Part shown: one piece after another, positions 1 through 11,944 of the stretch
How the letters are laid out: each line of letters starts with the position of its first letter
How positions within the stretch are numbered: the first letter of the stretch is position 1
From: Thermothelomyces thermophilus ATCC 42464
Taxonomy: Eukaryota > Ascomycota > Sordariomycetes > Sordariales > Chaetomiaceae
Length of the DNA: 64,000 nucleotides
NCBI RefSeq assembly: GCF_000226095.1
Contig: NC_016478.1
Span: 3,834,001 to 3,898,000, forward strand
Direction: 5' to 3'
The notes under the pieces: model-generated
What the model saw: only the letters and a program-made list of their open reading frames with translations
Told to the model about the DNA's origin: nothing
Database searches by the model: none
Made by a program: the position numbers and the translations under genes

Positions 1-1249
1 ACTGCTCCAGTTCATCCAATGACCCATCTTCCCTTGTCGCCTCTCCCAGTTCAGGGTTGTCACTAGGCTACGGGCCCTTATATCTTGTACGAACAATGAG
101 GACTATCTGGCCTCGGGTTGAAAATCAACACACCCAAGTCTGGAGACTATTATTACGTACCAGGTATCAACGGTAGGGAAACCCCATTTTCATTCCTTGT
201 TGGTTTCCTCAACTGCACCAAGATCTTTTCGTGATCACATGAACAACTTACAGTTGGCGTATGGGACGGGAGGAAGTAGGAGCAAGGCGGCGTATCCGGG
301 TTGGGGCGGGCTGTTGGTTCCATGTGACTGCAATGCCAGACGTGATACAGTACATACATTCAAGGCCTGGCTCGGTCGGGAGGGTGACGTGCAGAGATGG
401 CAAGGTTACCATGATCGGAGAGCTTGGGCAATACGACCTTTTTCACCGAGGTCTCCCGGCGGTTACCTCCAGATGAGGTAATTAAGCATCAGATTTGCCT
501 TGAGAGACGGATATGTTGATACAGGATCTAAATATCACATCCAGATGAAGTAATTATAGATACGTAGCTCTTGATGGGCCTAGGATTTAGAGCGTCTGGC
601 CAGATACTACTAGTGCCTTACTTCTGTGCTCCAACGGTACCCAACTCAAGTTTCGTTGACTGCCCCGCAACTCTTTTCCCTCACCCAATTACCTACATAG
701 CCTAACTTTCCTGTGTCTTTGACCTACAAGTACAAAATACTTTCCTTTTGGTGCTGACCGTGCGGGTATGTCAGACGGCATTCCACGAGCACCCGCTGAC
801 GTGAAAAAGAATTCTGAAGAATTCTGAAGGATGCTAAATTAAGGTGCTTACTCCCCGGCCCGAAAGGGTCCACCCCTCCGCCATAAGGTACCTACATAGT
901 ATACGTCCCTGATGTACATACGTAACTCCGAGCAGGCAATCGGAGTTATGTCTCGATTGTCATCGTCGACTTCTTCCAAGCGTCGTTGAAAGATCGCAGC
1001 CAACTCCCTCTATGGAAGTATTGACTTGTAATTAATGGAAGAGGATTCTTACTCCTCAACAAAAAGCATTGCCCAAATTGGTATTCCCTCTTCCCTCAAC
1101 AACCACCTCACACACGCTGGCACCCTTCGGCTCGCGTCCTTGGACAGCAGATATATATATCCCCCTTTACGCTACTGAACCACACAGGGAGGGAGGGAGG
1201 AAGGGAGGGAGAGATGGCTTTTCTCGTGCAATGAGAGTAGCTGACGTGA
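1..1249. other. Intergenic, no supported gene
   Basis: No open frame here has a recognisable product; the longest frames (about 197-481) overlap each other and lack family features. The stretch has TAATTA palindromes near 479, 551 and 1029 and a GTACATACGT-type motif near 915. The last 100 bases hold a TATA-like run and a GGGA-repeat purine tract, probably the promoter and leader of the next gene. Confidence 0.6.
1151..1160 (+). promoter_or_regulatory. TATA-like run upstream of small membrane protein gene
   Basis: An (AT)5 run lies about 90 bases before the proposed start codon at 1250, a usual spacing for a fungal core promoter. The assignment is positional inference only. Confidence 0.3.
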
Positions 1250-1588
1250 ATGGTTCCCAACAAATTCCACGGTGCGCAGACCATCTCGCTATCCGTGGTC
1301 CTCGGTCTCGCCACGCTCATACTACACCTGGCGCTCCTCCTTTTTGTTGCTGAAATCATGTCTCGCCGGCAAACCGCGAGACAGAGAGAGCATGACTCGC
1401 TGGGGGCGGCGCTGTTCGCCGGTACTATATTATACTGGATTGCCGGCCTCGCGTCGATCCTGTATCCGGGCACGGACTGGGTGGACCCCGAATTCGGCCC
1501 GTCCGGCGTTCCGCCGGCGCAGATTCCTGTCTTTGTCGGGTTCGCGTCCGCGGCTGTGCTCGGGTGGATGCTTGACCGTCGACATTGA
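1250..1588 (+). CDS. Small predicted membrane protein, 112 aa, unknown function
   Basis: A GC-rich single-exon frame of 112 residues that I do not recognise. Three hydrophobic segments are visible at about residues 10-34 (SLSVVLGLATLILHLALLLF), 50-68 (ALFAGTILYWIAGLASIL) and 88-107 (QIPVFVGFASAAVLGWML). A basic, arginine-rich loop (SRRQTARQREHD) follows segment 1. The arrangement resembles the small three- or four-helix membrane proteins common in ascomycete genomes, which are often annotated only as hypothetical. The start is the first ATG after a TATA-like run at 1151-1160. A frame of mostly hydrophobic codons in GC-rich DNA is easy to get by chance, so the gene is plausible rather than proven. 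No splice signals are needed. Confidence 0.5.
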   Translation: MVPNKFHGAQTISLSVVLGLATLILHLALLLFVAEIMSRRQTARQREHDSLGAALFAGTILYWIAGLASILYPGTDWVDPEFGPSGVPPAQIPVFVGFASAAVLGWMLDRRH

Positions 1589-2776
1589 TGCGGGGAAAGA
1601 GTCTCGTGTTTTTGCACGGAATGAACATCGACAGTCTAAGCTGGTGTGGCTGTACTGATGCGGGTCTAACATGATTGGACCCGTTCCGCTCATGGCAGGC
1701 CGTGATGAGACGTCTGGTGGTATCGTTGTACGAAGTAATTAGTATTGATGCATGCCTTCTCCTTTACTGGTTCCTATTCATTTTTTTCTTTTCTTATTTT
1801 TACCCTCTCATAATTATTGTTCTTTTGCTTCTTATGTATTAGAGACTGTTGATATATCAACCACCTAAACTTGCCTTGTTTGGTCGTAACGACTTCTGAG
1901 AGATATTTAAGTCCGTTTTTAGTCAACTGCAAGTAGGTTGTGACGCAAGTATCAGTAGACAGCCCGACTAAACCCAAAACAAGAATCCCGGCGTTCTCCA
2001 CAAGCCGGCATGCCGAAAGATGCGGCGGCAGCAGGCCCAATACTCGTTAATTAGCAGCCAAACAGTTAAGAGAGAAGTCCAAGCACGTCAGATCAAGCCC
2101 ACGAAAAAGAAAGAAAGAAAAATCGCGCGTCCCATGACCAACAAACCATGATGACTCGCGGACCGCCTTGGCGCCCCAATCGCCCAAGCAGCCCGAATGA
2201 CGGGCGCCCAGCGGCGGGAGGCTCCTCGCCGCATGCAGGCCGCCGTCCCCCCGAATTATGGATTACTAGGGGGGGAGCGGGTGCGGTGCTGTGGAGCCGT
2301 TGCGTCACAGCATCATCCTGGCAGCGGCGCTGTCTGTACATCCAACTCTTGGAACCAGCAAGAAGGTAGAGTATTCAGCCCTCCCCGCGAGCCCCCCCTC
2401 GTAGTGTGTATGTACTTCGCCCAGCGCTCGAGTTTGTTTGGGACCCCAGTGCATTCTGCGGCCGACCGCCCCGAGTCCTATACCCAAATTTTCTTGGCCA
2501 AAGCTTGGGGTCAGCGGACGTTTCTACACTATGCCTCCCATCAGCGGCTGTGACATCATCGGGGGCATGAGCGGGTCATGGAAGACTGGGCCTAGAGAAT
2601 GCTGGAGAATGGCCACCTCCTGCTCTGGACTATAATTATAGGTAACTAGTTATTAGTCCAGAGCTCCGGGGTTGCGATTCAATGCGCGGTTCCACGTGTT
2701 TGGTGTCTCGCCAGAGGTGAAGGTCATCAAGTAATTAGTGAAATACAAGACTGCAGTTACATCTTGCATATTCGGG
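1589..2776. other. Intergenic / promoter region, no supported gene
   Basis: Nothing recognisable is encoded. A GC-rich patch at about 2150-2330 gives overlapping open frames on both strands (2093-2341 minus, 2197-2553 plus) with no domain, so I read them as chance. TAATTA palindromes occur near 1736, 1811, 2048, 2633 and 2732. The right part should hold the promoter of the sugar transporter. Confidence 0.55.
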
Positions 2777-4781
2777 ATGCTCGGGAGGAAGTGAGTAGTA
2801 AACAACGAATCCTACCGACAGTCGAGACATAAACGCAACTCTTTTCTTGCCTCTTCCTCCCTCCCCTTTCCTCCCTCTCCTCTTCCCCTGTTGTCACTGC
2901 ACTGCACGCCGGGGCTTATTAGCTGACCACACATCTCCCCCTTACCAGATCCATACGCATCAATGGCGCCGACTGCGGCGTCGAGGCTCTCATCCTCGGC
3001 GCCATCACGGCGATAGGCGGCTTCCTCTTCGGCTACGACACCGGCCAGATCTCGGGCATGCTGATCTTCGAGGACTTCAAGGACCGCTTCGGCCAGGAGG
3101 ATACGCCCGAGGGGAGAGACTTTATCCCCATCATCGAGTCGCTCGTCGTGTCGCTGATGAGCATCGGGACTCTCTGCGGAGCTCTCACGGCCTCCTAGTG
3201 CGTCATTACCTCCCTCGTCTTGTTTGCTTTTTTTTTTCTTTCTTTTACTGACGGCTCTCTCTCTCCAGCACGGCGGACTGGTGGGGCCGCAGAAAGAGCC
3301 TCACATTTGGCGTCTGCGTCTTCATCGTCGGGTGCGTCATCCAGCTGACGGCGGTGAGCTCGTGGGTGCACCTCATGATGGGCCGGTTCACGGCCGGGCT
3401 GGGGATCGGCAACCTGTCGGTCGGGGTGCCCATGTTCCAGTCCGAGTGCTCGCCGCGCGAGATCCGCGGCGGCGTGGTGGCGTCGTACCAGCTGCTCATC
3501 ACGCTGGGCATCCTGGTGGCCAACTGCGTCAACTACGGCGTGCGCGAGATCGAGGACTCGCCCGCGTCCTGGCGCGTCGTCGTCGGCCTGGGCATCGCCT
3601 TCTCGGCGCCCCTCGGCCTCGGCGTCCTGCTGGTGCCCGAGTCGCCGCGCTGGCTGGCCGCCCGGTCCGACTGGGACGGCGCCCGGGTGTCCATGGCCCG
3701 CCTGCGCGGGCTCAAGCACGAGCCGCATCACCCCCTGGTCGAGGACGACATGCGCGAGATGCGCGGCATCCTCGAGAAGGAGCGCGCCGTCGGCGTCGGC
3801 GGCTGGTCCGAGTGCTTCGTCCCGCGACGGAACGGCGTGCCCAGGCAGGTCTACCGCACCATCCTCGGCGTCGCCATCCACTTCCTGCAGCAGTGGACCG
3901 GCGTCAACTACTTCTTCTACTACGGCGCCACCATCTTCGAGAGCGCCGGCATCGACGACCCCATCCGCACCCAGCTGATCCTCGGCGCCATCAACGTCGG
4001 CATGACCTTCTTCGGCCTCTACATCGTCGAGCGCTTCGGCCGCCGCTGGCCCCTCATCATCGGCGCCGCCTGGCAGGCCGCCTGGATGGCCGTCTTCGCC
4101 GCCGTCGGCACCGCCCTCGACCCGGTCGACAACAGCACCTCGGGCATCGTCATGATCGTGGCCGCCGCCATGTTCATCGCCTCCTTCGCCATGACCTGGG
4201 GCCCCATCTGCTGGGTCGTCATCGGCGAGACCTTCCCGCTGCGCACCCGCGCCAAGCAGGCCTCCATCGCCACCGCCAGCAACTGGTTGGGCAACTGTAA
4301 TTAAGCCTCTCCATTCTCTCTTTTGTTTCCTTCTTGTCTTCCAGATACTAACAATGGACCTCTTCAAGTCATGATCTCGTTCCTCACGCCGCTCGCGACC
4401 TCGGGCATCTCGTACGCCTACGGCTTCGTCTTCGTCGGCACCAACATCGCCGGCGCCCTGGTCGTCTACTTCTTCCTGTACGAGTCCGTCTCGCTCTCGC
4501 TCGAGAATGTCGATGCCATGTACGCCCAGCCCCTCGTCCGGCCCTGGACTAGCCACAAGTGGCTGCCCGAGGGCTACTTCACCCGCATGCGCCGCGACGA
4601 GGACTTCTTCAAGGCCCGCAGCCAGGAACCCGGCAGCGGTACCAGGCACACCGAGAACGTCAGTGACCGGGGAGCGGGGGCAGGAGCCGGTGGTCTGGAA
4701 AAGCAGTCGAGGCCTGGGTGGGCAGAGACCGAGAATACCACAGGCGGAAACAACAACGAGAAGATCAACAGGGTCGTCTAA
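2777..4781 (+). CDS. MFS sugar (hexose-type) transporter, four exons, 567 aa
   Basis: A sugar/H+ symporter-family transporter (MFS, TC 2.A.1.1) of the plasma membrane, about 12 helices. Proposed exons are 2777-2790, 2949-3197, 3269-4296 and 4369-4781. The joins restore family motifs: LFGYDTGQ (about residue 31), DWWGRRKS across intron 2, GRFTAGLGIG, SECSPREIRGG, PESPR (about 211), QQWTGVNYFFYY (about 295) and ICWVVIGETFPLRTRAK. Intron 3 has a perfect TACTAAC branch site, and its join gives GNFMISFLTP. The length is normal for the family. The first exon of only 14 nt (MLGRK) is inferred from a GTGAGT donor, a CTGAC branch site and the kept frame; it is the weakest part. The stop codon lies inside a TAATTA motif. 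The substrate cannot be told from sequence; a monosaccharide or a disaccharide are both possible. Confidence 0.85.
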
Positions 4782-6900
4782 TTAGTACTGTGTTTTGTGT
4801 CAGCATGCTCCTTTCTTTTTTTTCATTGGAATCTTGGGTTTCTCGGTTAGGTTAGAACCACAGACGGCGCGGCGTTAATTAGGAGGTTTGTATTTCTGAC
4901 TCCTTGTTTCTGCTGCTTTTTGTACAATAATTACATGATAATTAGCAATATAAGCAACTTCGGATTAAAGAAGACTGGTACATACATATTATATTAGTAC
5001 TTCGGGACAGAAGCGTTGAAGTTTCCCGCACGTTCAATAATTATGCCCTTGTGTTTCGTCGCAGTTGCAGTTAGAGCCACACAATGCCTCGCTAACGAGC
5101 GTTACAGGAAGCCAAAATGACAACAGCGCTCTCCTCTTTAGGCAGGCGGAATGAATCCTGCCTTCCTTTTTAAGCTTGCGCGTATTTCAGAGATCATGAT
5201 GGTCCTGTTTCCGGCTTGAAGTCCTTCGGAGCCTGGACGACGAGTAACCTCCGTCATGAAATCGTGGCTTAACCCGACCTGGAAAATAAAAACAAAAGGA
5301 AAGAAACATTGCGCGACTGGGACAGATATACTAGTTATACAACTCCTTGAAACTGATTCCCTTTAGTAACTCTGGGAGACATGATGCGAGAACTTCATTG
5401 TTGCTGCGCCACTTCGTTGGTGGCAACAGTATTGCTCTTTCGCTGGACTTCAATCGGCAACGGATGCGACGGAAGTGTTGGGGAGTCGCAAATATGTACA
5501 AATAACGTTCTTAGGTGTGATTTGTCAAAACGACCCTTCACCCCGCGCTCAATCTTCTCCAATTGGACCCCGCAGCAGAACGGGCAGAAATCAAACGCAC
5601 CACACAGCTATTGCGTAACCAACGTACCTGAACATCCAACCAGCTTACGGGCTTGTCTCGGCTGCTCGGCTGCTCGGCGTCCCTACACAGCAATATGAGG
5701 AGCGAGCAAACGGCTACACCCACCCAAACAGCAAGCCATGCGATGCAGGGCGTCAACCGTGTGTAACCTTGGTGCAACCCACTGCTCGGTACAATCTCAC
5801 CCGCGTTTGTTGTCATGCTGAGCTGTACGAGATACACTCATCGCATACTGCGGCAATGTCAGGGGGCCAGAGTTTCATATGCCGGGTCCTGCAGTCTATG
5901 CTGCGGCCATGATCGCGTGAGGAGGAGCTTTTTTCGAGAGACTCGTGATGAACAATGAGAATGACCCGAGAAACCCAACAGAGCCTGCCCTACATGTATG
6001 TACGTACTTCACACTCTCAATCTGTCCAAATTGCCTCGTGCTTGAGCCGATGATGTCAAGCCCGCGCACCTGGCGCCGCGGCTGGCCTTCCGCGTGTTCG
6101 CATGTTTTTTCGTTTCAACCAGTACACGTACAGTATAAGGTGTACATGCATAGTTGCCCTTTTATTGTTGCATGCTTTTTTCTGTCTCGACCATCCTGTA
6201 ATACCATTTGTGTGTGCGAGTCGCCTACGGTTTTGGGAGCCAAAGGAGGTTTTTTTTTTTTTTTTTTTTTTTGCTGGGCCTTCGGCATGTGAGGGACGCC
6301 CGTTTTTGTCAAGCCTGCCGCACAGCAACGGTGTGCAGTGTTGAATTGGCTGCAGATTCGATCTGGGGCCGGCCCCTGTTGCCAGAGCTCCGCTAGCGCC
6401 GGGTCATCCTTGCTCGCTCGGCTCTTGGTCTGGCTCGCGTTCCACCTTCCCCGGTGGGCTCAGGCGACCAACCAATCAATACAAAGCCCTTTTTTTCTCC
6501 TCCTGCAAGCTCGGACCAGTTGGAGCTTGTCAGTTTGCGGGACCAAATCTGCACGTCGGGTGATCCAACCGCCTCTTTTCTCAGTCAGCAGTCAGCCCGC
6601 AGCCCGCAGTCCGCAGTCCGCAGCCCAGCTGGGGAAGCAAAGGCGCAAAATTTACGATCGAGCTCTCTGGGTTCAGGCTCGCCTCCTTTTCTCTCCTCCA
6701 TAACCTGGAAACGAGGATAGCCACATCGCTGTGTCGTCGCATCTCGCATCGCGTCGCCCTGATCCGGAGACCGCTCCCTTGCGCCCGATCGAATTTAATT
6801 AAGCCACCCGCGAACCTTACCGCGCCGTCGACTCAGAACGCGCCAATCTTGGTTTTTGGGCACCTCCGACTGCTTCGGGCCACCATCAACACCCGACGCG
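4782..6900. other. Intergenic, long leader/promoter region of RXT3
   Basis: No supported gene. It contains TAATTA motifs (4876, 4928, 4939, 5038, 6797) and GTACATAC-like motifs (4978, 5998). A 23-T homopolymer lies at 6250-6272. The pyrimidine-rich, purine-poor segment at 6480-6860 is probably promoter and 5' untranslated leader of the following gene. Open frames here (for example 6338-6720) have no protein-like features. Confidence 0.5.
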
Positions 6901-9900
6901 ATGGACTCGAGGCAGCCGCCGCAGCATCCGTTCTCGCGGAACGGTGCCTCGCCCTTTGGCCGCCCGTCGTTCCCCCAGACGCCCACAACCACGTCCTCGC
7001 AGCCGCCGTATCCGCCCGCTGCCTCGCATCCTCCGGCGACCGCCGGTCCCTATACCGATGTGCACGCGCGCAAACCATCCGATCCGTCGTCCTATTACTC
7101 CTCGACTCGGCAATACCCGCCCGAACACGGGCCAAGTCCGATGCCGACCTCAACACATTCTCGGCATCAGAGCTCGTCGTCCATCACATCTGCCACCGCC
7201 ATGACTCGCGGCATGCCGCCACCCAACTCACCGCCCCAGCAACAACAGCAGGGCCAGAGCCATCAGTTGGGCGGGCCGTACAGCTTGCCACAGCCGCGCC
7301 CGCCGCCGGTTTCGGTTGGCCCCCCGACGACCTTCCCGCGCGGACGTGAGCTCCCTGCCTTGGAGTCGCTGCCAAGGACAGCCAGTTCGGGAAGCAGCAT
7401 GTCTATATCCTCGATGCTCGGTGGCCCTCCGCCTGGGCGCGAATCCGCTCCTCCCCCCTCTCAGTACACCCCAGGCCCGCCCTCAACTACGCCCGGTTCG
7501 TCTTACAGCCAAGCCATGCACGCGTCCCCACGACCGCAACCGACGACGGTATCCGAGTACAATGCATTCCGGCGACCGCAGACCCCAGACCACCACCGCA
7601 TATACGAAAACCGAGATCCGAGAGCCGCGTCGGTTGCCTCTCCTCCCGCATACCACTCGACACCCGAGCTACAACGGTACGGCACCCCGCAGGCTTACCC
7701 GCAGCGGGGCCCTCCGCTGCCACCGGCTGAACAATCGAGGGAATCGGGGCGGTTGTCGGCCAGCTCTGTCGGCCCTAGGCCGTTGAGCCCGCCTAGGCAA
7801 TACGTAAACGCCCCCCCGCCTCGGCCGGTTGAAGCCGGGAGGCCGCCGGACATGTACGGACACAGGGAAGAGATCCGGCCTTCGGAGGAATACAACCCCG
7901 AACGGCCTATCAGGGTAATGAAATATGAGGAGCAGAGGTACATGTCCGATAGGGAGCGTCAGGAACGGGAACGCCAAGAGAGGGAGATGGAGATGCGCGA
8001 AAGGGAGTCTCGCGAGCGAGAGCTCCGCGAGCGAGAACTTCGCGAAAGCCAGCGTCAGGAACTGGGCATGGCCGGGCTGCATCCAAACGAATACCAGCGG
8101 CAAGCGGAGCAGCGCGCACAACAGTACGGCCGCCCTCCGGACCCGAGAGACTGGACGAGACCCGGGTACGAGCCGTCACGGGGCCCCTATGATCCCGCCA
8201 TACACCCTTCAAGGCATCAAGACTACCCACCCCATACGGCACCTCACTATAACGGACCTCACTCCTACTCGTCGGGACCCGCGGATCGTCATCACCCCGG
8301 TTCGCACCCGCATCATCAGCACAGCCTCCCCCCGCCTGGGCCGGCACACCCGCAGTCATACGAGTCTCCGGACCGGCAGCGCATAAATGCGATGCACATG
8401 GATCGCGCTCAGCCACAGCAGCCTCCGCCGCGCACTCGAGAGGAGGCGGCCGTCCCTCCTCCGTCTGTTGCCTACGGCGGCATGGGGCCGTCGCTGTACG
8501 ATCCGCCGCGGAATAGGAGCATAGAGGAGGTGGGGACTCCCCATAGCCAGCAACGAAACCTGCTGGGAGTGCACGAGATTAACCGCAGGGGGCGGGTTTC
8601 CCCGCTCCCGCAGGCGGTGCAAGGAGCCCAGCAGCAGCCCACGGGCCCGACCGGCGAACCGGGCATCAAGACCGAGTTTGGCCGCATGTTCTCCGGTATA
8701 GGGACCGGGGTCGGCACTATCTCGAGCCCCGTGGCCACTGGCGCGCACCCCGCATATGGCAGCAGCTCTGGTATGCTTCGCCGCGACGACATGGACGGGT
8801 CCCAAGACACGTCGGTAGATTTGGCCAAGGCGGGAGGCCGCGGAAAGCGGAGGAAGCTCAAAGAGGAGGACGAAGAGGTCAATAACGGTCGGCTGACGCC
8901 TGTCGGAGGGCGGGCAAAGAAGCCAAAGGCCCACCACCATCATCAGTATGTCTTTCCTTTTTTTTTCTTTTCCTTCTTTCCTTCCCCTTGAGTGTTGCTC
9001 TATTTCTTGATCTAACGACGTGGTAGCCATCACCACCATCACCATCACCATAACCTGGAGCAGGTGCCGTCCCCGGCGCTGGCAGGTAATACGCCTTTCA
9101 GGAGTGTCAAGGGATCAACCCCCGTTCCTTCGCCGACGGGTCACGCAAAGGACCTGCCGGGCGGGCACCACCACCACCATCACCATCACCACGCGAACCT
9201 CCGTCCCCAGCCGAATACCAGGCCCGTTCCCCCCCCTCGGAGTCCCTCTCCTGTCATCCTTCCGAAACCGAGACAGTTTGTGTCATCCAGGGCCGTCCTG
9301 GAGAGCGTGGCCGATCGGCCGCGGATTCACCTCGGCGATGTCGTGTACGAGCCGATGCTCAAGCGAGCCCGATTACAGGACCCACGCACCGGCCGGCCTC
9401 CCCGCAGCGGTTTCAAATCGACGCCGAAGCCGTTGCCATGGGATCTCATCAAGGGCAAAGAGAACTGCACGCTGACCATGAAGATCGGCAAGGAACATCT
9501 GGTACCGGCCGCGCGAGAAGAAATCACGTCGAGGCGGGCACTCTGGGGCACGGATGTGTACACGGACGATTCCGACGTCATTGCCGCCTGCATCCACGCC
9601 GGCTGGATCCGGGGCGAGTGGCCCGAGGACGTGGACGTCAGCATGCTCGGGCTGGACGAAGGGTATAGCGTGTCGGATGTCGGCGACCTGCTCCACGCCA
9701 GCGGGACGGACGGCAAAGGCAGCAGGTCGTCTTCCTCTCAGCAGTCAAGCTCGTCCTCCGTGACCGTCTTGAACGAACCGCCCAAGACGGGCCCGATGCC
9801 GGTGCCCGAGAACCGCGACCTCCACGTCACCCTGCTCATCCTGCCGCGGCTGGAAAGGTACGCCTCGACGACGCGGTTCGGCATCAAGTCGCGCGAGTTT

Positions 9901-10629
9901 GGCGGCCCGATCGGCGGCGAGGACTCCCAGCAGCGCGCGGTCCACGACGGGATCAGCTTCATGGTGATTGGGCTGCGGTGGGTGACCAACGGTGGCGCGT
10001 CCCAGAGCCGGCTGCGGGGCAAGGCCCGGCGCGAGAGGATCCGCAAGGCGCTGGAAGAGGTGGCCATGACGCCTGCGTGGATCAGCCGGCCCGTCAACGG
10101 AGCCGCGTCCGGCAACGGCGCCGACGCGGAGAGGGAGGTGGGGCTCGGGTGGTGGAAGCAGAATGCCAGCAAACCGCCGAGCGAGGGCGATAAAGAGAAT
10201 ATGAACCGGGCGGAGGAGCCGCCGCAGGCGCCGGAAAAGGCAGAAAAGGATGGGAAGAAAGATGATGACGACAAGGACATTCGAGAGACCCACGAAGAAG
10301 ATTCCGCGGCCCAAGAAAAAGCGGACATTCGAGCAGTTGACGACCACCAGGAAGACAAGAATGAGTCTCCCGGCAAGAAAGATACTGAGGAGGCCGAGGA
10401 GGAGGAGCAGGCCGGTACCGAGCCAGCCAAGGACGCCAATGCCGCAGCACCCGGTGCGGATAAGGAGGCTGAACAAGTCCCGAACACGGACAGGGTTGCC
10501 GAGGAGGAACCAGAACGCAAGGAGTCTGGTGCCGAGAAAGACGAGACTGTCCAGAGCAGAGTGGAGGAGGTAGAGGGACAAGAGCCGCAAGACGCTCAGC
10601 GGCAGGATGAGAAGGCAGCGGAGGAGTGA
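6901..10629 (+). CDS. rxt3: Histone deacetylation protein Rxt3 (Rpd3L complex subunit)
   Basis: A 1215-residue nuclear protein in two exons, 6901-8945 and 9027-10629; the intron has a GTATGT donor and a CTAAC branch site. The Rxt3 family domain (Rpd3L histone deacetylase complex) lies at about residues 770-1010: GDVVYEPMLKRARL, then LWGTDVYTDDSDVIAACIHAG near 854, then HVTLLILPRLERY. The N-terminal half is a disordered P/S/Q-rich region. A charged coiled-coil-like block of RERE/RERQ repeats lies near residues 350-390, and a KRRK basic cluster near 660 could be a nuclear signal. Histidine tracts sit at the exon junction and again near 728-736. The C-terminal tail of about 170 residues is acidic and K/E-rich. 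An in-frame ATG also exists at 6856; I chose 6901 because its context (MDSRQPPQ) starts the disordered region cleanly. The family call is strong; exact ends are less sure. Confidence 0.9.
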
Positions 10630-11411
10630 GGGCAGCAAATGTCTTCCTCCGCGGGCCTGTGGAACAGTCTAAAAGCGGCACCTCTCCGCCCTCGTGTATG
10701 GAGCGAACCGTGTATGTAATTGTGAAACCTGCTTGTTTCCTGGTGGCTTGATCTGTCCCCCCCAAAAAAAGGAAAAAAAAAAAAAAAAAAAAAACCATTG
10801 GCTTCTGTGGTTTGTGCGGGAAGTTATGGAAGCGTTGTGGGCGGGCGAGAGTCGCCGCCGGAGCGAAGCTACTACCTTATTACGCGTAGCTTTTCTAGCC
10901 ACACGTCCTTGGCTGACGGTGGCGGTAAATATATGATCGCAGTTACAGTCTTGAAGAGATATTCTGGTCACTCAAGCCGATATTATGTAGCTTACGATAG
11001 AAGGGTCGACCCTTGGGCAAAGGCAGCAGGGCAAAGGCAGCAGGGCGCTGGCAGGGTCTCCGTCCCCCATAGCTGTCGCCTTGCAGTGAGCCCATGCCCG
11101 CGCGCTTGGGGAGACATTGGCGGGGACGGCTCGGATCAAAGATGTATGTATGTATGTATAGTCCATAATCCATGTATAACACCAACCAGCCAGATATCTG
11201 CCCTGTGGACCCAAAGTGGTGCGATTCCGATCCGAATCAGTATAGTACATCGGGTATTAGCTCAGCCGTCTTGAGCAGTCAGTCGCCAAGCGACAATCTC
11301 TTGTGTTTGCTGCCGGCGACATCTCAGTGTTTGCGAATGCGAAGTATAATATACTCCCCTCCCCCTACCGACCATCGATCACAGAACCCTCCCTAAAACA
11401 CGGGACTCGTT
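10630..11411. other. Convergent intergenic region (rxt3 / sdh8 3' ends)
   Basis: This holds the 3' ends of two convergent genes. Visible items are an A-rich homopolymer at 10773-10794, a near-perfect tandem duplication of a 15-base unit (GGGCAAAGGCAGCA-like) at about 11020-11050, and a GTAT tetranucleotide run (ATGTATGTATGTATGTATA) at 11142-11160. No supported gene. Confidence 0.55.
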
Positions 11412-11908
11412 TCAAAAATCCGTCACCCTCCCGTTGAAGCTCCAGTCGCCGTTGCTGCCCCACCGCAGCGGCTCGTTCTTGGGCCCGCCGATCTCGCCCG
11501 TGACAGGGTTCCGGTCGCCCTCGAACTCGGGCGGCGCCCCCTTGCGCATCCCGCCGCTGAACGTCCCGCCCGCGTCCACGCCCACGCCCACGACCGTATC
11601 CGCGGGGGAGGGGGGCTGAAACGACGACGACGACGACGACAGCGACGAGGAGGCGGCGGCGGAGGAGGAGGAGGCGGAGGGGGTGGTGACGTGCCGCGAG
11701 GTGGTTAGCGGCTGCTGTTGTTGTTGTTCCTCTGTTGTCGTCGAGGTCGCGGGGATGCTCGTGTGCGAGGAGAGGGCGGCCTCGGCGGCGCGCTGCAGCC
11801 GCTCGAACTCGGCTTGCTGCTCCGGCGGGAGGCGGGGCGGGGAGGGGCCCGGTTGGAGGAAGGAGGAGGACGAGTAGGGGCGGGTTGAGGCGACGACGAG
11901 TCTTGCCG

Positions 11909-11944
<36 letters not shown>

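Noticed and set aside
2093-2553. Overlapping open frames in a GC-rich patch
   Set aside because: Both strands are open over the same patch, with no start context, domain or splice structure.
3195-4649. A 484-codon open frame opposite the sugar transporter
   Set aside because: It is the GC-rich antisense shadow of the transporter exons; its sequence is A/G/D-rich with no domain and it ignores the splice sites of the real gene.
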